This document shows positions 46,686-59,215 of a stretch of 64,000 nucleotides of DNA, in pieces (the first letter of the stretch is position 1; every line of letters starts with the position of its first letter). Made by a program: the position numbers and the translations under genes. The notes under the pieces are model-generated. The model saw nothing but the letters and a program-made list of their open reading frames with translations. It was not told the DNA's origin and ran no database searches. The stretch comes from Rhynochetos jubatus (Eukaryota; Chordata; Aves; Eurypygiformes; Rhynochetidae). The stretch spans positions 9,694,664 through 9,758,663 of the forward strand of contig CM050653.1 of assembly GCA_027574665.1 (NCBI GenBank), written 5' to 3'.

Positions 46686-49600
46686 TTAAGGGCTTCTGAA
46701 CTTAAGATGTTACTCTGCGTTCCAGAGAAGACCTGTAGTACAGATAAGCTTCTGTTGAGGCTGGGTGAAGCTACCTCTGCTGCTGATCGGGGCAAGTCCC
46801 GACACCGAGCCTGCTAGTGTTCCCCTCAAGCATGACATGCACCTACGGAATAATGAAGACATTGAACTTTTTGATTGACAGAGCCTTATAGAAATGATGC
46901 ACAGAAAAGAACAATTATTGCAACATCGTGGCAAACCCCATCTTGGATTGAAATTCCCTTTTCATCTGCAGGCTGAGGAGTATGCCAGGATTATAAATGA
47001 TTTATAAATGGCTATTGCAGGTACACAAACACGCACGATGTTCTAGGAAGTTAAGTGCTACAACTTCAGAGTCAAGAGCCCCAAGCAGCCAGCGCTCCTG
47101 GCAGCTCCCCAGATGTTCAGAGTCAGTGACTGGAACTGTGGCAGCAGCTGCTGGTGCCCCTCGCCCACCTCCACCCACCCAAGGATGGGCTCTGGAATCT
47201 GACTGCCAGGTCCTCTCCGACTTTGGGCCAACCAGCAGCCTTGTTATGGCTCATGGAAGAATTTGGCCTCAGGAACCCCATCAGTCACCTCTCCTCTTCT
47301 CCTCCCAAGCCCGCCTTGGATGACCCTCCCGTGACGAGAAGGGTTTCATCCCTAAGAGAGCATTTCCATAGAAACTGAAATACTGTCAAGGTTCAGGAAC
47401 AAATAAAAGGATCGAGTAATTTTCCGTGTTTGTCAACTTTGGCACAATTTGCACTATTCCAATCAGTGCTGCTCTTGTTCTCTAAAAAGTAGTGCGGTTT
47501 GGGGTTTTTTTTCTAAGCGGAGGTACTAAATTTGTTCTCATGTCCTAATTTATAAAGGCTTAGCCTTGCCTCTTTTGTGGCTTTATCTGGGTTATCACAT
47601 CACCTCTCTCTTCCTCCTCCCACCCCATTATCCTGGATAAGGGAGATTTTTTTATACTAGGGATTTCTGCACAGATTATGGATCTCAGACACTGGCAGTG
47701 GCACACTCCAAGCTGCCCACAGGGCTCCTCTGCCATTGACAAGCTGCAGTGGCTGTAGACAAGTGAGTGCCACCGTTTACACCCTGGCACACCAGCTTCA
47801 GCTGAAAGCAATGGTACACAACATCTGCTGAGAAGCTGGTACATGGGCATCTTTCCCAGCCTTCAGCTGAAGAGGGTGACCCCCACAGCTGAAAAAGGTG
47901 GGCAGCAGGGAAGGGGGACTTTCTAGTTTTGGAGCATTTCTAGGAGTTTTCAGTTGTAAATCACCTGTCATTAGTGGGGAGAGCTGAAGGCCTGGGTCTC
48001 TTCTCCTTCCCTTCTGTGAATCCCTCTGGGAGGAGCAGAGCCTGTGGAGGGGGAATGCTACTTGTCCTTGCAGTCTAGGCCAGCAGAGAGTCAGCAATCC
48101 CACCCAACATGTCACCTCCAATGCGCACTGTATCAGAAATCACACGTTTAAAAGGGTGAGCAAACACAATGTTCCTAGTACTCAGAAGCAGAACGAGCAG
48201 ATCACATCTCCCTATCCATCCTCCTCTGCTCACCATCTTTGAAGATGCTGCCATGCAAATGACCCTGCTCACGCAGCACAAGAGCCCACGCCAGTCTTTG
48301 GCTGCGTGGGTGAACCAGCACAGCCCTCCAGGTTAAAACAACAAAGGGGCATTCTAGCTATGGTGAGCCCTATCTCAGCGTGATTATGCATCTATCTAGG
48401 AATTTGTTTCATCCCCGTGCCAGAGATTCAACCTCTGCAGAAAGCAAAACTCCAGCAGCAGATTTTTTCCAATGCTAGGTGCTGAATGACACCATAAAAT
48501 AAAAATGATCTCTTTCATTTCCTATAGAACCTTCTCTTGGAGGGCCTGACACAAGAAGAATACACCTTATTATACCTCCGTGGTTCCTAATCCCAGAGAT
48601 CAGCCTTCGCACATGTGGGGAAGAGCTCAAAGGGTTTCACTAAGACTAAACAAAAAGTTTACAATGGAGGCAGGAGGGAGACACAGCGCTGCAGACTCCT
48701 CTGCTGGCTTTTAGTCCTAATATTGCTTTTAATGTACAGTCCTGATCTCCACGCATCCTGCTGCTCTTTCACTGGAGAAAGGAAACAGCTATTTACATTT
48801 TTACACCGTATCCCGGGCAGAGGCAATGAAAACGAACATCAGACTGATGTTTTAGCTGCAGTTTGACAATGGATTCATTAGAACAAAACGGCCCTGTAGA
48901 TTTGTCTTATAAACAAAGCAATTAACAATGACCAAAATTTGCAACCTATTAAAACTATTTTGGGAGCCAGGTCCTCAGTGGTATCTTAGAAGGTCACTTC
49001 AGAAGGGCATACCAGCTGCTATCAGCCCAGCCTGTGGCTTCTTGGCTCTGGTCAGTGTCAAATCCATCCCCCAGCATCCCCAAAGCAGCTCTTGAGTCAA
49101 TCCATGTATTTCCAGCTCCCAATTAATTAATTCGGCAGCTGGCTGACACCACACCCTCCTTCCCCGGCCACACTCATTATGCTGGGCCCAGGGGGAGCGT
49201 GGGGGTGCAGATGCTGTTGCGCTCTTTTATTTCTGGCATACGGCTGGAGAGTCGTGCTGGCTGACTCGTGTTGGGGATTGCTCCCATGCCAGCGCCACGT
49301 CTACTTCAGCTAGCCCTGGGAAAGGTCAGCAGAAGCCCTGACACACGCACATCTGGCAATCACCTCGGTCCCAGCCACCAAAACCAAAGTACTGGGGAAT
49401 TTAGCGGTTTTCTACAGTCCTGCTGCCTCTTTGCAGCTTGCTCTTGGACTTTCTGGGCTGCCACAGTTCCTCATGCACCCACCAGAGCGGGGCAGGGCAG
49501 GAGCAGCTTCCGAAAAGCTGTGTTCACCCAAGCTGGAAAGTTCTCAGCAGGCAGCAATAGCAATCACAGCCAGGCCTGGGGTTTTGCCCCAAATTGGTTT

Positions 49601-50780
49601 TAAGTGTTTTTAAAGCCAGGACTTGAAATAGTGATGCCTGGACTCGGGCTCTGGCCAGCCCTTACCCATCGCCTGCGGTTTTAACAGCTCTGTTGCTGGG
49701 AGTAACAGGAGCGCCACTTACTGTACGTGTTGTTCTTTCAGCATCCAGAAACAGTGAGACTTTCTGTATTACTCCTCTTATTTTTTTCACTTTTCTTTTT
49801 TTCCCCTATAACCATTTGTCAAAATCTCACTGGATACTCTAGCATAGCACCAGTTATCACTTGACATATGAACTTAGAAGCTATGGTACTTACAGAATTC
49901 TGCTATATACTCTCAAGTGCACATAATATACTCAAAAATATAATTTGTTATATCATTTACTTCACCTTAAAAATATTAAGAATCCTCTTGAGAACTTTAA
50001 CATGCCAGTAACTTTTATTTCAATGTATTTTCAAAGGATATCAGTAATTCTCCGAGGCTGCAAATAATGCTGGAATGGCAGCACGCACCTTCCAGAAAGG
50101 AGAGGCAAATAAGTCAGGTCATAATAAATTGTGTAGTGTAATAGTTAGATAATAGAGATACTACAGTACATGCTTTTGTTTTAAGAAGTTTTGAATTTCT
50201 AGATAGCTATGTAATGCCCAAAAGTTCCTTATGTTTTAATCACAATACAGAACAGTCTGTCTATTTACCTTAATATTATTCATGTTGAGGTTTTCAAAGT
50301 TCTTTGTCTTGGTGTACCCATCCTATGAACTCATCAAGCATCAAAGTTTGAAGGGTTTTTTTTTTTAGCTTGTGTTCTGAATACATTACAGTTGGCATCA
50401 CACCATAAAACACTTTGGCAGCCAAACAAATAGCTTTAGATGAAACCCAACATAATCATGGGTTATTGAAATATGCTTCCTGTACATGCCTGGAATTCCC
50501 CTAATTAGCAGGGTATTTTCTAATCTGTCCAAAATGTATCATGCCAAAACCATGATGCATTTTCCCTGTTGTCCACCCAGGTCAGTCAACCATTTCCTTC
50601 CATCAGTTTTGGAGAGCCACCTGTAGCATGAAGAGAAATGAATCCCCCAAAACCTCTGAATGCATGATTTTTTTGTCCTGTTGACTTCATATAAAGATTA
50701 CTTGGCCAAAAGTCTTTCACAGAGTTAGCCAAAGCAATTACACTTGATAAAACACTATATATAGCCACCTTTGGGTTTTT
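46686..50780. other. Non-coding DNA, with GC-richer patches
   Basis: Patches at about 47,080-47,340 and 49,140-49,280 are richer in G and C but have too few CpGs for a CpG island. AATTAATTAATT lies at 49,121-49,132. Frames up to 111 codons lie in these patches, where stops are rare. No domain is recognised. Confidence 0.5.
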
Positions 50781-50920
50781 ACACAGCTGCTTTGCCAGCA
50801 AACGCTACAACTCCCAGGATACCACTTTGCAGCTCACGCCAACAGAAGTGTTCTTTTTTTTTTTTTTTTTTTTTTTAAGATGAATTGTATTTTGGGAAAT
50901 GTAGTTCTGGCCAGCTACAC
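50781..50920. repeat. Imperfect inverted repeat with two opposed ZNF143-like motifs
   Basis: The left arm is at 50,781-50,827 and the right arm at 50,881-50,920. When one arm is reversed they share AGCTG, GCCAG, then CTACAACTCCCAGGATAC against CTACATTTCCCAAAATAC. The centre holds T23 (50,854-50,876). Each arm carries a motif of the ACTACAnnTCCCA class bound by ZNF143/THAP11: GCTACAACTCCCA at 50,804-50,816 (+) and ACTACATTTCCCA at 50,893-50,905 (-). The inverted repeat is seen directly. Binding is inferred. Confidence 0.5.
50854..50876 (+). repeat. T23 homopolymer
   Basis: Uninterrupted run of 23 T in the centre of the inverted repeat. Confidence 0.95.
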
Positions 50921-51235
50921 ACTTTTCATCTACTTTAAACGAAAAAGTTGGTGTGAGACAAGTTAGACCCTTAAACGTGGGACAGCTTACCACTGGCAAA
51001 TGTGCAATAAATTCCTTTGTGAAAACAATTTAAAAAAAAAAAAAAAACCAACATGCTTTTTCTTTTCAGGTGTCATTGAAAATATCTACCCCAGACACAC
51101 CTCCATTACTGATACTGGCAACAACTTCAACTATATAATGATTATTCTGTACTTCATTATCCACTGTGGACTGATATTCCCAGGCAGAAGTAGCTCTAGC
51201 TTAAAAGCTTTTCGTGGTTTTCAGCAGAGAAATTG

Positions 51236-51269
51236 AAAACAAACAAACAAACAAACAAACAAGGCAAAG

Positions 51270-51302
<33 letters not shown>
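51236..51302 (+). repeat. AAAC microsatellite followed by A33
   Basis: About six AAAC units (51,236-51,262) lead through GGCAAAG into a run of 33 A (51,270-51,302). A separate A16 lies at 51,032-51,047. I see no retroposed gene attached, and birds rarely form poly(A)-tailed retrocopies, so a simple repeat is the preferred reading. Confidence 0.9.
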
Positions 51303-51303
<1 letters not shown>

Positions 51304-53370
51304 AAAACAACCAAACTCCACATGCCTTTGCCTACCAATAATGCAGAATAAACACCAGATACTGATAAACTCTGATTTCAAGGTAAGTGCAGCCATAGGC
51401 TGGAATGTATTCAAACAAACCTTTCCATATAACAAACAAATGTTGAAGGTCAAAAACTATGTGCAGATAACTCACAAATAGCAAAAGAGATTGAACCGTA
51501 CAATAAGGTGTTCATTACAAATAAACCACCTCCTTTATTGATTAGATACAGATCTTTTAATAAAACCCTTCATAAGTCTTCAAAAGAGGAAAAAGAGTCC
51601 ATGAAAATGAAGACTAAAAAAAAAACTTCCTTCTACTGTGATGAATATTACCAAAGTTCAAGAATATTATACATCATTGTGCAAAACTAGATTCACATTC
51701 CTACAGGGATTTCCAGATTTTGAAACTGTGGACAGGTTTTTGAACACGTTGACCTAGAGTATTAGCTTAGATGATGCATAATCCAGTTGATTTTAGCACT
51801 GATTTATGGCCTCAATTATGGAGTTCTACATCAATCTAGAAATTAATATTTCAGTCTAAACACCCTTTCACTTTCTCCACAATATAACTTGTCACCGTTA
51901 ATCTTGATGTTAAACGTCTCCTTGCTATCAAACTGTAAGTACAACATGGACTCTATTTTCTGTGTTGCTGGAAAGAATGATTGAAGACTGAATTGATCGA
52001 AAATCTTGATTTATCTTGTCTACAATTTTCAGTAGTGTGGAGTGATTTATATACCAGAGAAGGCTCTTTGATTAGCTTGCCATAGTCTAGAAAGGCTAAA
52101 CATTATGGGCATTAAAATTTCAACACAAATGTTATCTCTGCAGTAAGCACAATAGTGACATCTTGTGCCTATCAATACGTGTATTAACTGAAGTTCTGAC
52201 ACTTCTCAGTAGAGATTTACCTCCAGAGCTTTGAGGTTTGAGCAATCAATATATAACCTACTTTGATGCAATCTACACACCAAACTACATTAAAATAACA
52301 TTAGGGCTTGCTTTAAGCTGACAATAGCCAGGAAATGCAGAGTTAAAGGCAAACACTCTACCTTTAACCAATCCTTATGCAATTTCAGATTCTGTAAGCA
52401 ACGCGTGATATTGTGCCACAGCAACCAGCTAGAGCACGATTTCAGTGCCCCAGTTTTCTAGGCTCTAGCTATGTTTCATAGCCAGTATGACTGCTTTACA
52501 CCAACTTTAACAGACGTTTATAATGCATAAAGAAACGAGATTCATAATGTCCTCTTGCACGACCGACACCCGTTTGCCTTCATCCCTGACAAGACAGGCT
52601 CTGCTGGAACCCCTTGCCTTCCCTCCTGCTGCGGGTTCCTGAATAGCCCAGCCGAGGAAGGGCTCTGGATGCTTTTCCTTACAGGCACCAAAGAAGGACT
52701 GAGATTCAGTCATTTAAGGACCCTAACAAACACAAATGCACCCTGTGAAATCACAGTGCGTTAAAATGTTGGTCTTAAAGAACACTTGATTAGACATACA
52801 AGGAACATGCTAGTTTTAGCAATTATATGCTAATGCCGTTTACTTTAAATTTGAAGTGGTTTTCTTTGTACAAAACTTTTCTAGTACAATTCCACCAATT
52901 CTACAGAACTGGGTGAAAACCTCCATTTTCCCCTGAGAGGCAGACAGTTACCTGTGTAGGAACATTCACAGAATGTTCATCCTAGCCAGAGATCATTCAG
53001 AGCTTTGTCATTTAACCCCTCCAGATCAGGTGAACCTTATATTTTTCCCCCATTGTCCAAAAAGAGCCTGTTCTGTCATGACTTTAGGATTGTTCATAAT
53101 CTTCTAGTTTCAGATACACAATCTATTTAAACATTAATGGCAAAATATACTGTCAGGTAAGAAACAAACCAACAGAACATTATTATAGAGGTAGCACATT
53201 CTCTCCTAAGCACCAGGATGATTTCCAAGCAGGACTCCCTGCTCAACCCAAAAGGACCTTTTGGGCAAAACTGAGAAGCTGTTGAGCAGAATAGTTATAT
53301 TTATTGCACCTTTGCACAGGGAAAGGAAGAAGAATATTTTAAAAAAAGACGAAGGGAGTGTGTAAGGTCT
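51303..53370. other. Non-coding DNA with splice-like signals
   Basis: A near-perfect donor TTTCAAG|GTAAGT lies at 51,381/51,382. An upstream acceptor-like ATAATGCAG would give a 36-base open segment (NKHQILINSDFK). A second strong donor TGTCAG|GTAAGA lies at about 53,156. Neither has support beyond the sites. The rest is unique AT-rich DNA. Confidence 0.4.
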
Positions 53371-53431
53371 GACATGGTTGGACTCAATGATGTTAGAGGT
53401 CTCTTCCAACCTAAATGACTCTATGATGCTA
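53371..53431 (+). mobile_element. CR1 LINE, very short 3' end
   Basis: GACATGGTTGGACTCAATGA, then TGTTAGAGGTCTCTTCCAACC and TAAATGACTCTATGAT follow the CR1 tail (GGTTGGACTCGATGATC, then TTAGAGGTC.TTTCCAACC and TAAATGATTCTATGATTC). Only about 60 bases remain. Confidence 0.88.
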
Positions 53432-55956
53432 ATTAATGGAATTGACTTCAGACAGAAGAGCTGGGTTGGTCTGTTACGAAAAAGTCCATTGTATCACTTC
53501 TGCTTTCAACAAGATATGACTGTCAGCTGGTACCTGCCAGCAGGCACCCAATGCCACCCCAAGACTATTTAAAAGCACTGGCTAGAAATAAAATTAACTC
53601 AGAAGGAACAAGACAAAGATGACCATATTTTCAGACCTCTCAGAAACAACAGGGAAACAGTATTGTTTCTGCTAGCCCTGTAGAAACAATGAAGAAAGGC
53701 AGTTCTACAGGCCAGTAGATCACATAAATGCTCCTAAATTCCCCACCTCTCCCCACGACAAAAAAAAATAATATATATAAATAAAGAGTTATTTGCTGAA
53801 ACCTCAGCTTTTACACTTCTTCTACTTAGATGCTGAGGAGGCCAGATGACTTTTATGTAATCTGGTGACACTGCAGCCCATGCTCTCAAAGCCACAAACC
53901 AGTCATTACAGTGAATGTTCACACAGCCAAAATTTTGACTACTGCATGCAGTAAGTGTGCACATACACACCAAATAAAACCTCATTTTTGAAAAGGTTCC
54001 ACTCCCAAGTTTCTACAACAGAAAGAGATAGCTTAGATAATGTATAAGATCAGCATATAACATTTAAATAAACTGAAAAAAAAAGGAACTTTCTTTAAAG
54101 GCTACAAATTCAGATTTATTTTCTTCTTATGTTAATGTGTACTTTCTGCTTTCATACTTCACCTGCAGTAACATTCGAGGAAGATGAGTGAAATGATGGG
54201 TGCTTTTGGCCCAGGATTCATTTACTGGTGTAACTCAGACCTAATTGCAGGCCTGCACTGCAGTCCTTAAACCCTTTTGTACAGAGCATGCATAATCAGC
54301 AGACTTGGATGATTCTGCTAATACCACAGTTCAATGCCTTGAGCAAACACACTATTATAATTTTGCACCAATTTGAAAATATCCATTTAAATGTTCAGTG
54401 AAGAGGAACTAATCAATAAAAACAGGCAGAGAGTCTCTGGGGAAGTACACTGGAAAAGACAACAATAATCTGCCATTAACATGCAAATAAAGACACAGCA
54501 GGAAACAATAAGGGTATTGACTTCACTGTGATACTTCAGGAAGAATGTTTTACTAAAGTTTGGGACAAATTCAACTTTGATGTAAATCATTGTAAACACA
54601 GACTGGCTCGATTTGACATAGTGAGTAAAAGAACAGAACCTCCGAACACTGGAGGCGTGTGGACAGCTATCACTGTCGCTGGTTGGTGAGGCTGACCATA
54701 GGCCCTGCACTGTATTTGGTATAAGGTGCTACACAAATATTTTTAATTAAAGTGCCTAAAGAGCTTGGTGTCTGAAGCTGCATATGAATCGAGCATGGAC
54801 TGAAAGGAGGAAGTATTATCATGAACAAAGGCTTGAATTGGCCAAGACCTTTTTTTCCCCCCAGTCTAGCTAGTATTTTTTTAGGTTAACATAAACACTG
54901 CTATGCATCTGTAGCCTTCTACTAGTTCCCTTTGAGCTCGTTAGTTCCCTGAAAGGTGCACATCAGAAATAGATAATAAATAAGAGATTAAGTCACAAGG
55001 AATAGAGAGATATAGACCAGAATTCTCTGCATCAGAGAATAGAAAATAAAAAGATGGACACGTGTGGAAATGGACTTGGCTGGCTTCAAAGGAAACTGGA
55101 GAAATCACAGGCAGGAGCACATAGAATGCTACTGACAGAGGTGTGAAAAAGGTTGAATGCAAAGCCCGAATTTTTTGAAGCAGGAAAGAATTAGCTCTTT
55201 GAAGAATAAAAAAAAAAAAAAAATCTGGAAAGATAGGCAAGGAAGGTTTTTGTAGGGGCTGCAACAAAGAAATGGGATGCACAGGAATAAAGTAAAAAAG
55301 CTCATAGTAAGTAGAAAGGTAAGTAGAAAAGCTCACAGTCATCAAGATAGAGGAAGAAAGGGGGTTTCTTTTGAGAAGTACATTGCTAGATGACTTGACA
55401 ACAGTCAAATCCACAATTCGTGAACCCATTGTACCACAGGCAACACTTGGGTTCCCTCTTACACAACTCAGCTGCAACTAAGCTACTGTTATGATATTGC
55501 CATTGAAGAAAATACAAAAAGCTCATTCAGGAGTCAGAATCAACACCTGGAAACTCACTGTTAATCAGTACCTGTTTGACATGTGAATATACAGCCTCAG
55601 TAGCCGGGACCAGTGAGATATTCCTGGAAAGCAATTATTTTTGCATTCACTAAGATGAAAATGTGTCTTTTAATTCAGAATGATGAGTATTTTTCCACAC
55701 TTTGTAGGGCCTCAGCTCTTGCTGGCAATGGTACAACCTCCCCTGTGGACATCGTGCTGACAGCGGAAAAGTGAAAAAAGTGCAGTGTAGTTCTCTGTGT
55801 TATCCCAGACACTGTCAGCTGCAGATTGTCATCTGTAGGCTGTAAAGAGCTTATTCTTCACTCCTCTTGCTGTACTCCTTATCTGCCTTGGGAGCCTTTG
55901 CTTGGGAGAGGAGGCAGCTACAGTTCAGTCCTTAACCACTGACTCCTTTCCTGCAG
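53432..55956. other. Non-coding DNA with a long but unrecognised minus-strand frame
   Basis: The stretch contains the 178-codon frame listed separately and an A16 run at 55,208-55,223. A strong donor GAAAG|GTAAGTAG near 55,318 sits in purine-rich sequence without an acceptor. No other feature is recognised. Confidence 0.45.
54941..55477 (-). other. Longest open frame in the window, unrecognised
   Basis: 178 codons on the minus strand with many F, L, S and Y, five consecutive F from the A16 run, and no regular membrane-segment or domain pattern. The plus strand here is purine-rich, so the minus strand is pyrimidine-rich and stop codons are rare. That favours a chance frame. I recognise no similarity to a protein family. 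No acceptor, poly(A) signal or promoter supports it. Confidence 0.1.
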
Positions 55957-55980
55957 TTCCTCAGAACTGGCACACAGAAG
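55957..55980 (+). other. Microexon-like segment, 24 bases
   Basis: Acceptor ACTGACTCCTTTCCTGCAG ends at 55,956, and donor CAGAAG|GTAAAT is at 55,980/55,981. The segment reads FLRTGTQK in phase 0 and would insert eight residues without shifting frame. Neural microexons are 3 to 27 bases and in-frame. Nothing else supports it. Confidence 0.12.
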
Positions 55981-57581
55981 GTAAATTTTAAGTGAATGTC
56001 TGAAAAACAGAAGGAATGTCCTAGCACTGCTGTCACGTTGGAACAGACCAGCCACCCCTGGAAGAGGCTGAATGAGCATTCAGCCTGAAAATGCTCCACC
56101 TGGAGAGAATGAAAAAAGATAAGACTCCCATACGATGAACAACCTTTTGCAAAAGGGGCATGATTTCTGCCACCACCCTGGCTTATTTTCCTCGTTTGCA
56201 AGGGGACACAAAGATGCAGGTTAAAACAGCAGTTTCTTTGTCAAAGTTTCTTTGTCTTCCTTTAGCAACAACTTATTTTCTTCCAGAGCCAACCATTATC
56301 CTCCCCAGTACTTTGGAAATAGTAATGTGAGTAGCATTAACAACAAAACCCAGAGCCTCTTAATTAATCCATTCAGGGTAATATCTTGGCTGACTTTGGA
56401 ACTAGTTGGCTTTCTCTCTGCAGATAGGTAACTCTGCTAGCAGATCTGGACATGGGTTAGCAATCTGCTGTCTGTAGTTCACCAACAAAATCAGAGCAAA
56501 TAGCTCAGCCGCTATATGAGAAAGTAAAGACTCCTTATTTCTTTTCACATTTCTTCATAAAAACTGGCACAGACTCCATTATCATGCCCTTAAAAAAACC
56601 TCTCTATCTACACAGTATTTTAGCAATTGCCACCTAATTTATTTGCCTGACAAATCTACCTTTAGCTGCTCAGCCTATCTTACACACCTGATCTCAGTGC
56701 AACCTTTAAATTTAGCCTGAGGATAAAATATTGAACACTGTTCCTATTTATACACTTCTGTTACCACACTAAGGGAAAAAAAAAAAAAAATCACTTGATG
56801 AATCAGAGGAAAGGCGCACTGGCATTGGCCCACGCTCTGATCTCACTCGAGCCAGCCTGCTGCCTGATTAATGAATTGTGATATCATAGTCTGTGCAGAG
56901 GCATACATAAGTGGCAAGAAAAAGAACAGCACCAGACACTGTCAGGCTGTCTCTGTCTAAATCTGAGAAATAAAAATTAAAAAAAAAAAAAAAACCCACA
57001 ACACATTATGGTACATGTCCCTATAAAGGAAGAAGGAAATCCTTCATATATCAAGCACTTTTCCCAAAGTGCAGAAGATTTTTATGAAAGCACTTTAAAC
57101 CATTAGTAGTTACTGGAAAAACAAAGGGTATTTTTTGAAACTGAAGTCACTGTAGCTGACAGCTTTTAAAATTGCTTTGTGTTTTGCTTACAAACTGGGA
57201 AGAAGAATATCCAAGAAAGAGCCTTCTCACAGCTATTGAAAACGAAAACTGATATGTCAGGGGAGAAGGATATTTCAAGGTCAGAGCTGGTCAGAGGAGA
57301 CTCATTTCTGTCTTTTATGATGAATTTCTTAATAATTTTCAAATATGGTATCCAGTACTTATTGCTGAAGTTTTCGCCCAGCCCTACTAGCCCTTGGAGT
57401 TTGCGAGAGAAGATGAAGAGATAAATATATTATGGTTGGATTATTGTACTGGGATTCAGGACTACTTATCCCTCGGTCTTCCACAGATTTCCTAAATTAC
57501 TTCAGAAAATTATTTTCCACCACATCTTAAAGTTCCAACTGCAAAACAGAAAATAAAATAGTGTAGTCTTTTGCACTACAG
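55981..57581. other. Non-coding DNA
   Basis: AGTTTCTTTGTC is repeated at 56,231 and 56,245. A runs lie at 56,776-56,790 and 56,979-56,994. A homeodomain-motif patch (GATTAATGAATTGTGATATC) lies at 56,866-56,885. No gene is recognised. Confidence 0.5.
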
Positions 57582-57676
57582 ATTCACAGAGTGGTAGGGG
57601 TTGGAAGGAACCTCTAGAGATCATCTAGTCCAACACACTGCCAGAGCAGGATCAGCTAGAGTAGATCACACAGGAG
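57582..57676 (-). mobile_element. CR1 LINE, truncated 3' end, inverted
   Basis: Reading on +, ATTCACAGAGTGGTAGGGG, TTGGAAGGAACCTCTAGAG, ATCATCTAGTCCAACACACT, GCCAGAGCAGGATCA, then TAGATCACACAGGA is the reverse complement of the standard avian CR1 end (normally TCACAGAATGGTAGGGGTTGG, then AAGGGACCTCTGGAGATC). The copy breaks off after about 95 bases. No coding part remains. Confidence 0.93.
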
Positions 57677-57901
57677 ATTACTACATTCATTAAAATATAC
57701 ATAAGGATCACAGATATTTGATCATGTTTATATGATAGTCTCAAGGCCCTCATCAGTGCCCTTGTATTAAATTTTTTCAATAGTGGTGCAGTGGTCATGA
57801 GCTTCTGGTCAGTTCTAGTCCCTTCCTCTGGAAGGAACACACCAAATATCTGAAAAAGCAGTGTTTGGAGCCTGGACTTGGCAAAGCAGTGCCTTGGGCA
57901 T
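57677..57901. other. Non-coding unique DNA
   Basis: No feature is recognised. Confidence 0.5.
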
Positions 57902-57927
57902 TTATCTATCTACCTACCTACCTACCT
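57902..57927 (+). repeat. TATC/TACC tetranucleotide microsatellite
   Basis: Two TATC units followed by about four TACC units. Confidence 0.9.
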
Positions 57928-59170
57928 CATTAAACTAGAACTGGGAAATAGGAATCGTGCTGGTAGGGTGGCATCTGTATATCCCTGGTATCAGGCCGTG
58001 GGCAGCAGCCAGGAGACGGCTAAGGATTGGGCTGGTACAAAATGATCCATCTCCAAAAATACACTCTTAAGCATCTGACAACCTATGACTTAGTGGCTTC
58101 CTCCAGATGTCCTGCAGGCTTTTCCCACAGTCATTTTGGTTATCTCTCACCAGAAAAGGGCCAAGTTCTGCTGCAACAGAAGGATTGCAGCCAGAGAACA
58201 TCCACTTGTGCAGCAGGAAAGAACAATAGGATTCTTACCTCAGGTTTTACTTCCTAGTATTTTCACACAACTTAGTAAAAGGCAGTCACCTAGAATAAGT
58301 TATGGACCCAATGTGAATAAGAAAGGATGTCTTGGACCCTTCTTGAAACCCTCAGCAGGAAAAAAAGTGTTTGTTGATTAATATTGTAAGGACATCCTTA
58401 AGATCTTGCAAACTGTACCCAGTTATGTCAGTGAAGAAGACAGTCTTCCACGGAAGTATGTGAAAACAAAAAAACATGGAGTAGGAGGGCCATCATTTTA
58501 CTTCATATAAGAAAAATTATGGACCTAAATCCCATATGCAAATTAATATAAACACAATAAAACTACATATAAGTCTAGCAGACAGGTAATATCTTTCCTT
58601 AAAACTAACCAGCTCCAGGGATTGATTTTTACCATCGAGATTCCAGTTTATAGCACCATTTTTCTAAGTGATTCTCTGCACTAGAGTATAATTTAGATGA
58701 TGGATCCCTCTCAATTACTGTCCATTAGAAGACAGGAAAACATTAAGTTCAAGTGAGTATTATGAGAATTATGGGTTACCCTTTAAGTGAAGAGATTGTA
58801 AGTGAAAATTAATTTTTAACATCTTCATTTCTGATGTTATGTTGCATGATTTTGAGCAAAAAAGCTTTCCTACAAAGATTAGTTTTTTCAAGTAAAAGCA
58901 TCCTTCATTGAAGAAAAAAACACAGTGCAGCATAGTAAACCCATGGAAAGGTCCTCAAACAGCAAAAATTGCAACGTGTTTCACATGACTTCCCAAACCG
59001 ATTTTAACGGGACCCTGCACCATGAGGTAGAGGATGCCTAGCATACACTGCAGACATTCTGAGCATACAGATGTTAAAGGGTTGTGAGAGAGCACAAGTG
59101 TTATCCAGCACAGGGATTCAAGAAACACACTGGTCTTGCACGTGTACATTTTTATATAAGTGAAAGTAGA
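57928..59170. other. Non-coding DNA
   Basis: A strong minus-strand donor (CTGAG|GTAAGA) near 58,237 has an upstream acceptor-like TTATTCTAG, but all frames between them contain stops. Nothing else is recognised. Confidence 0.5.
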
Positions 59171-59180
59171 AGCTGAAGGC

Positions 59181-59215
59181 TCTTACCTGCAAACATTATA
59201 GAGAGAAAGAGTAAA
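59181..59215 (-). promoter_or_regulatory. Possible recursive splice site, minus strand
   Basis: On the minus strand TACTCTTTCTCTCTATAATG is followed by TTTGCAG|GTAAGAG, with the junction at 59,187/59,186. It has a pyrimidine-rich tract, CAG acceptor and strong donor with no exon between them. This is the same form as the plus-strand site at 36,641. No host gene on this strand is known in the window. Confidence 0.18.

Noticed and set aside
51270-51302. A33 as the tail of a processed pseudogene
   Set aside because: No gene-derived sequence precedes it. The adjacent AAAC array points to a simple repeat.
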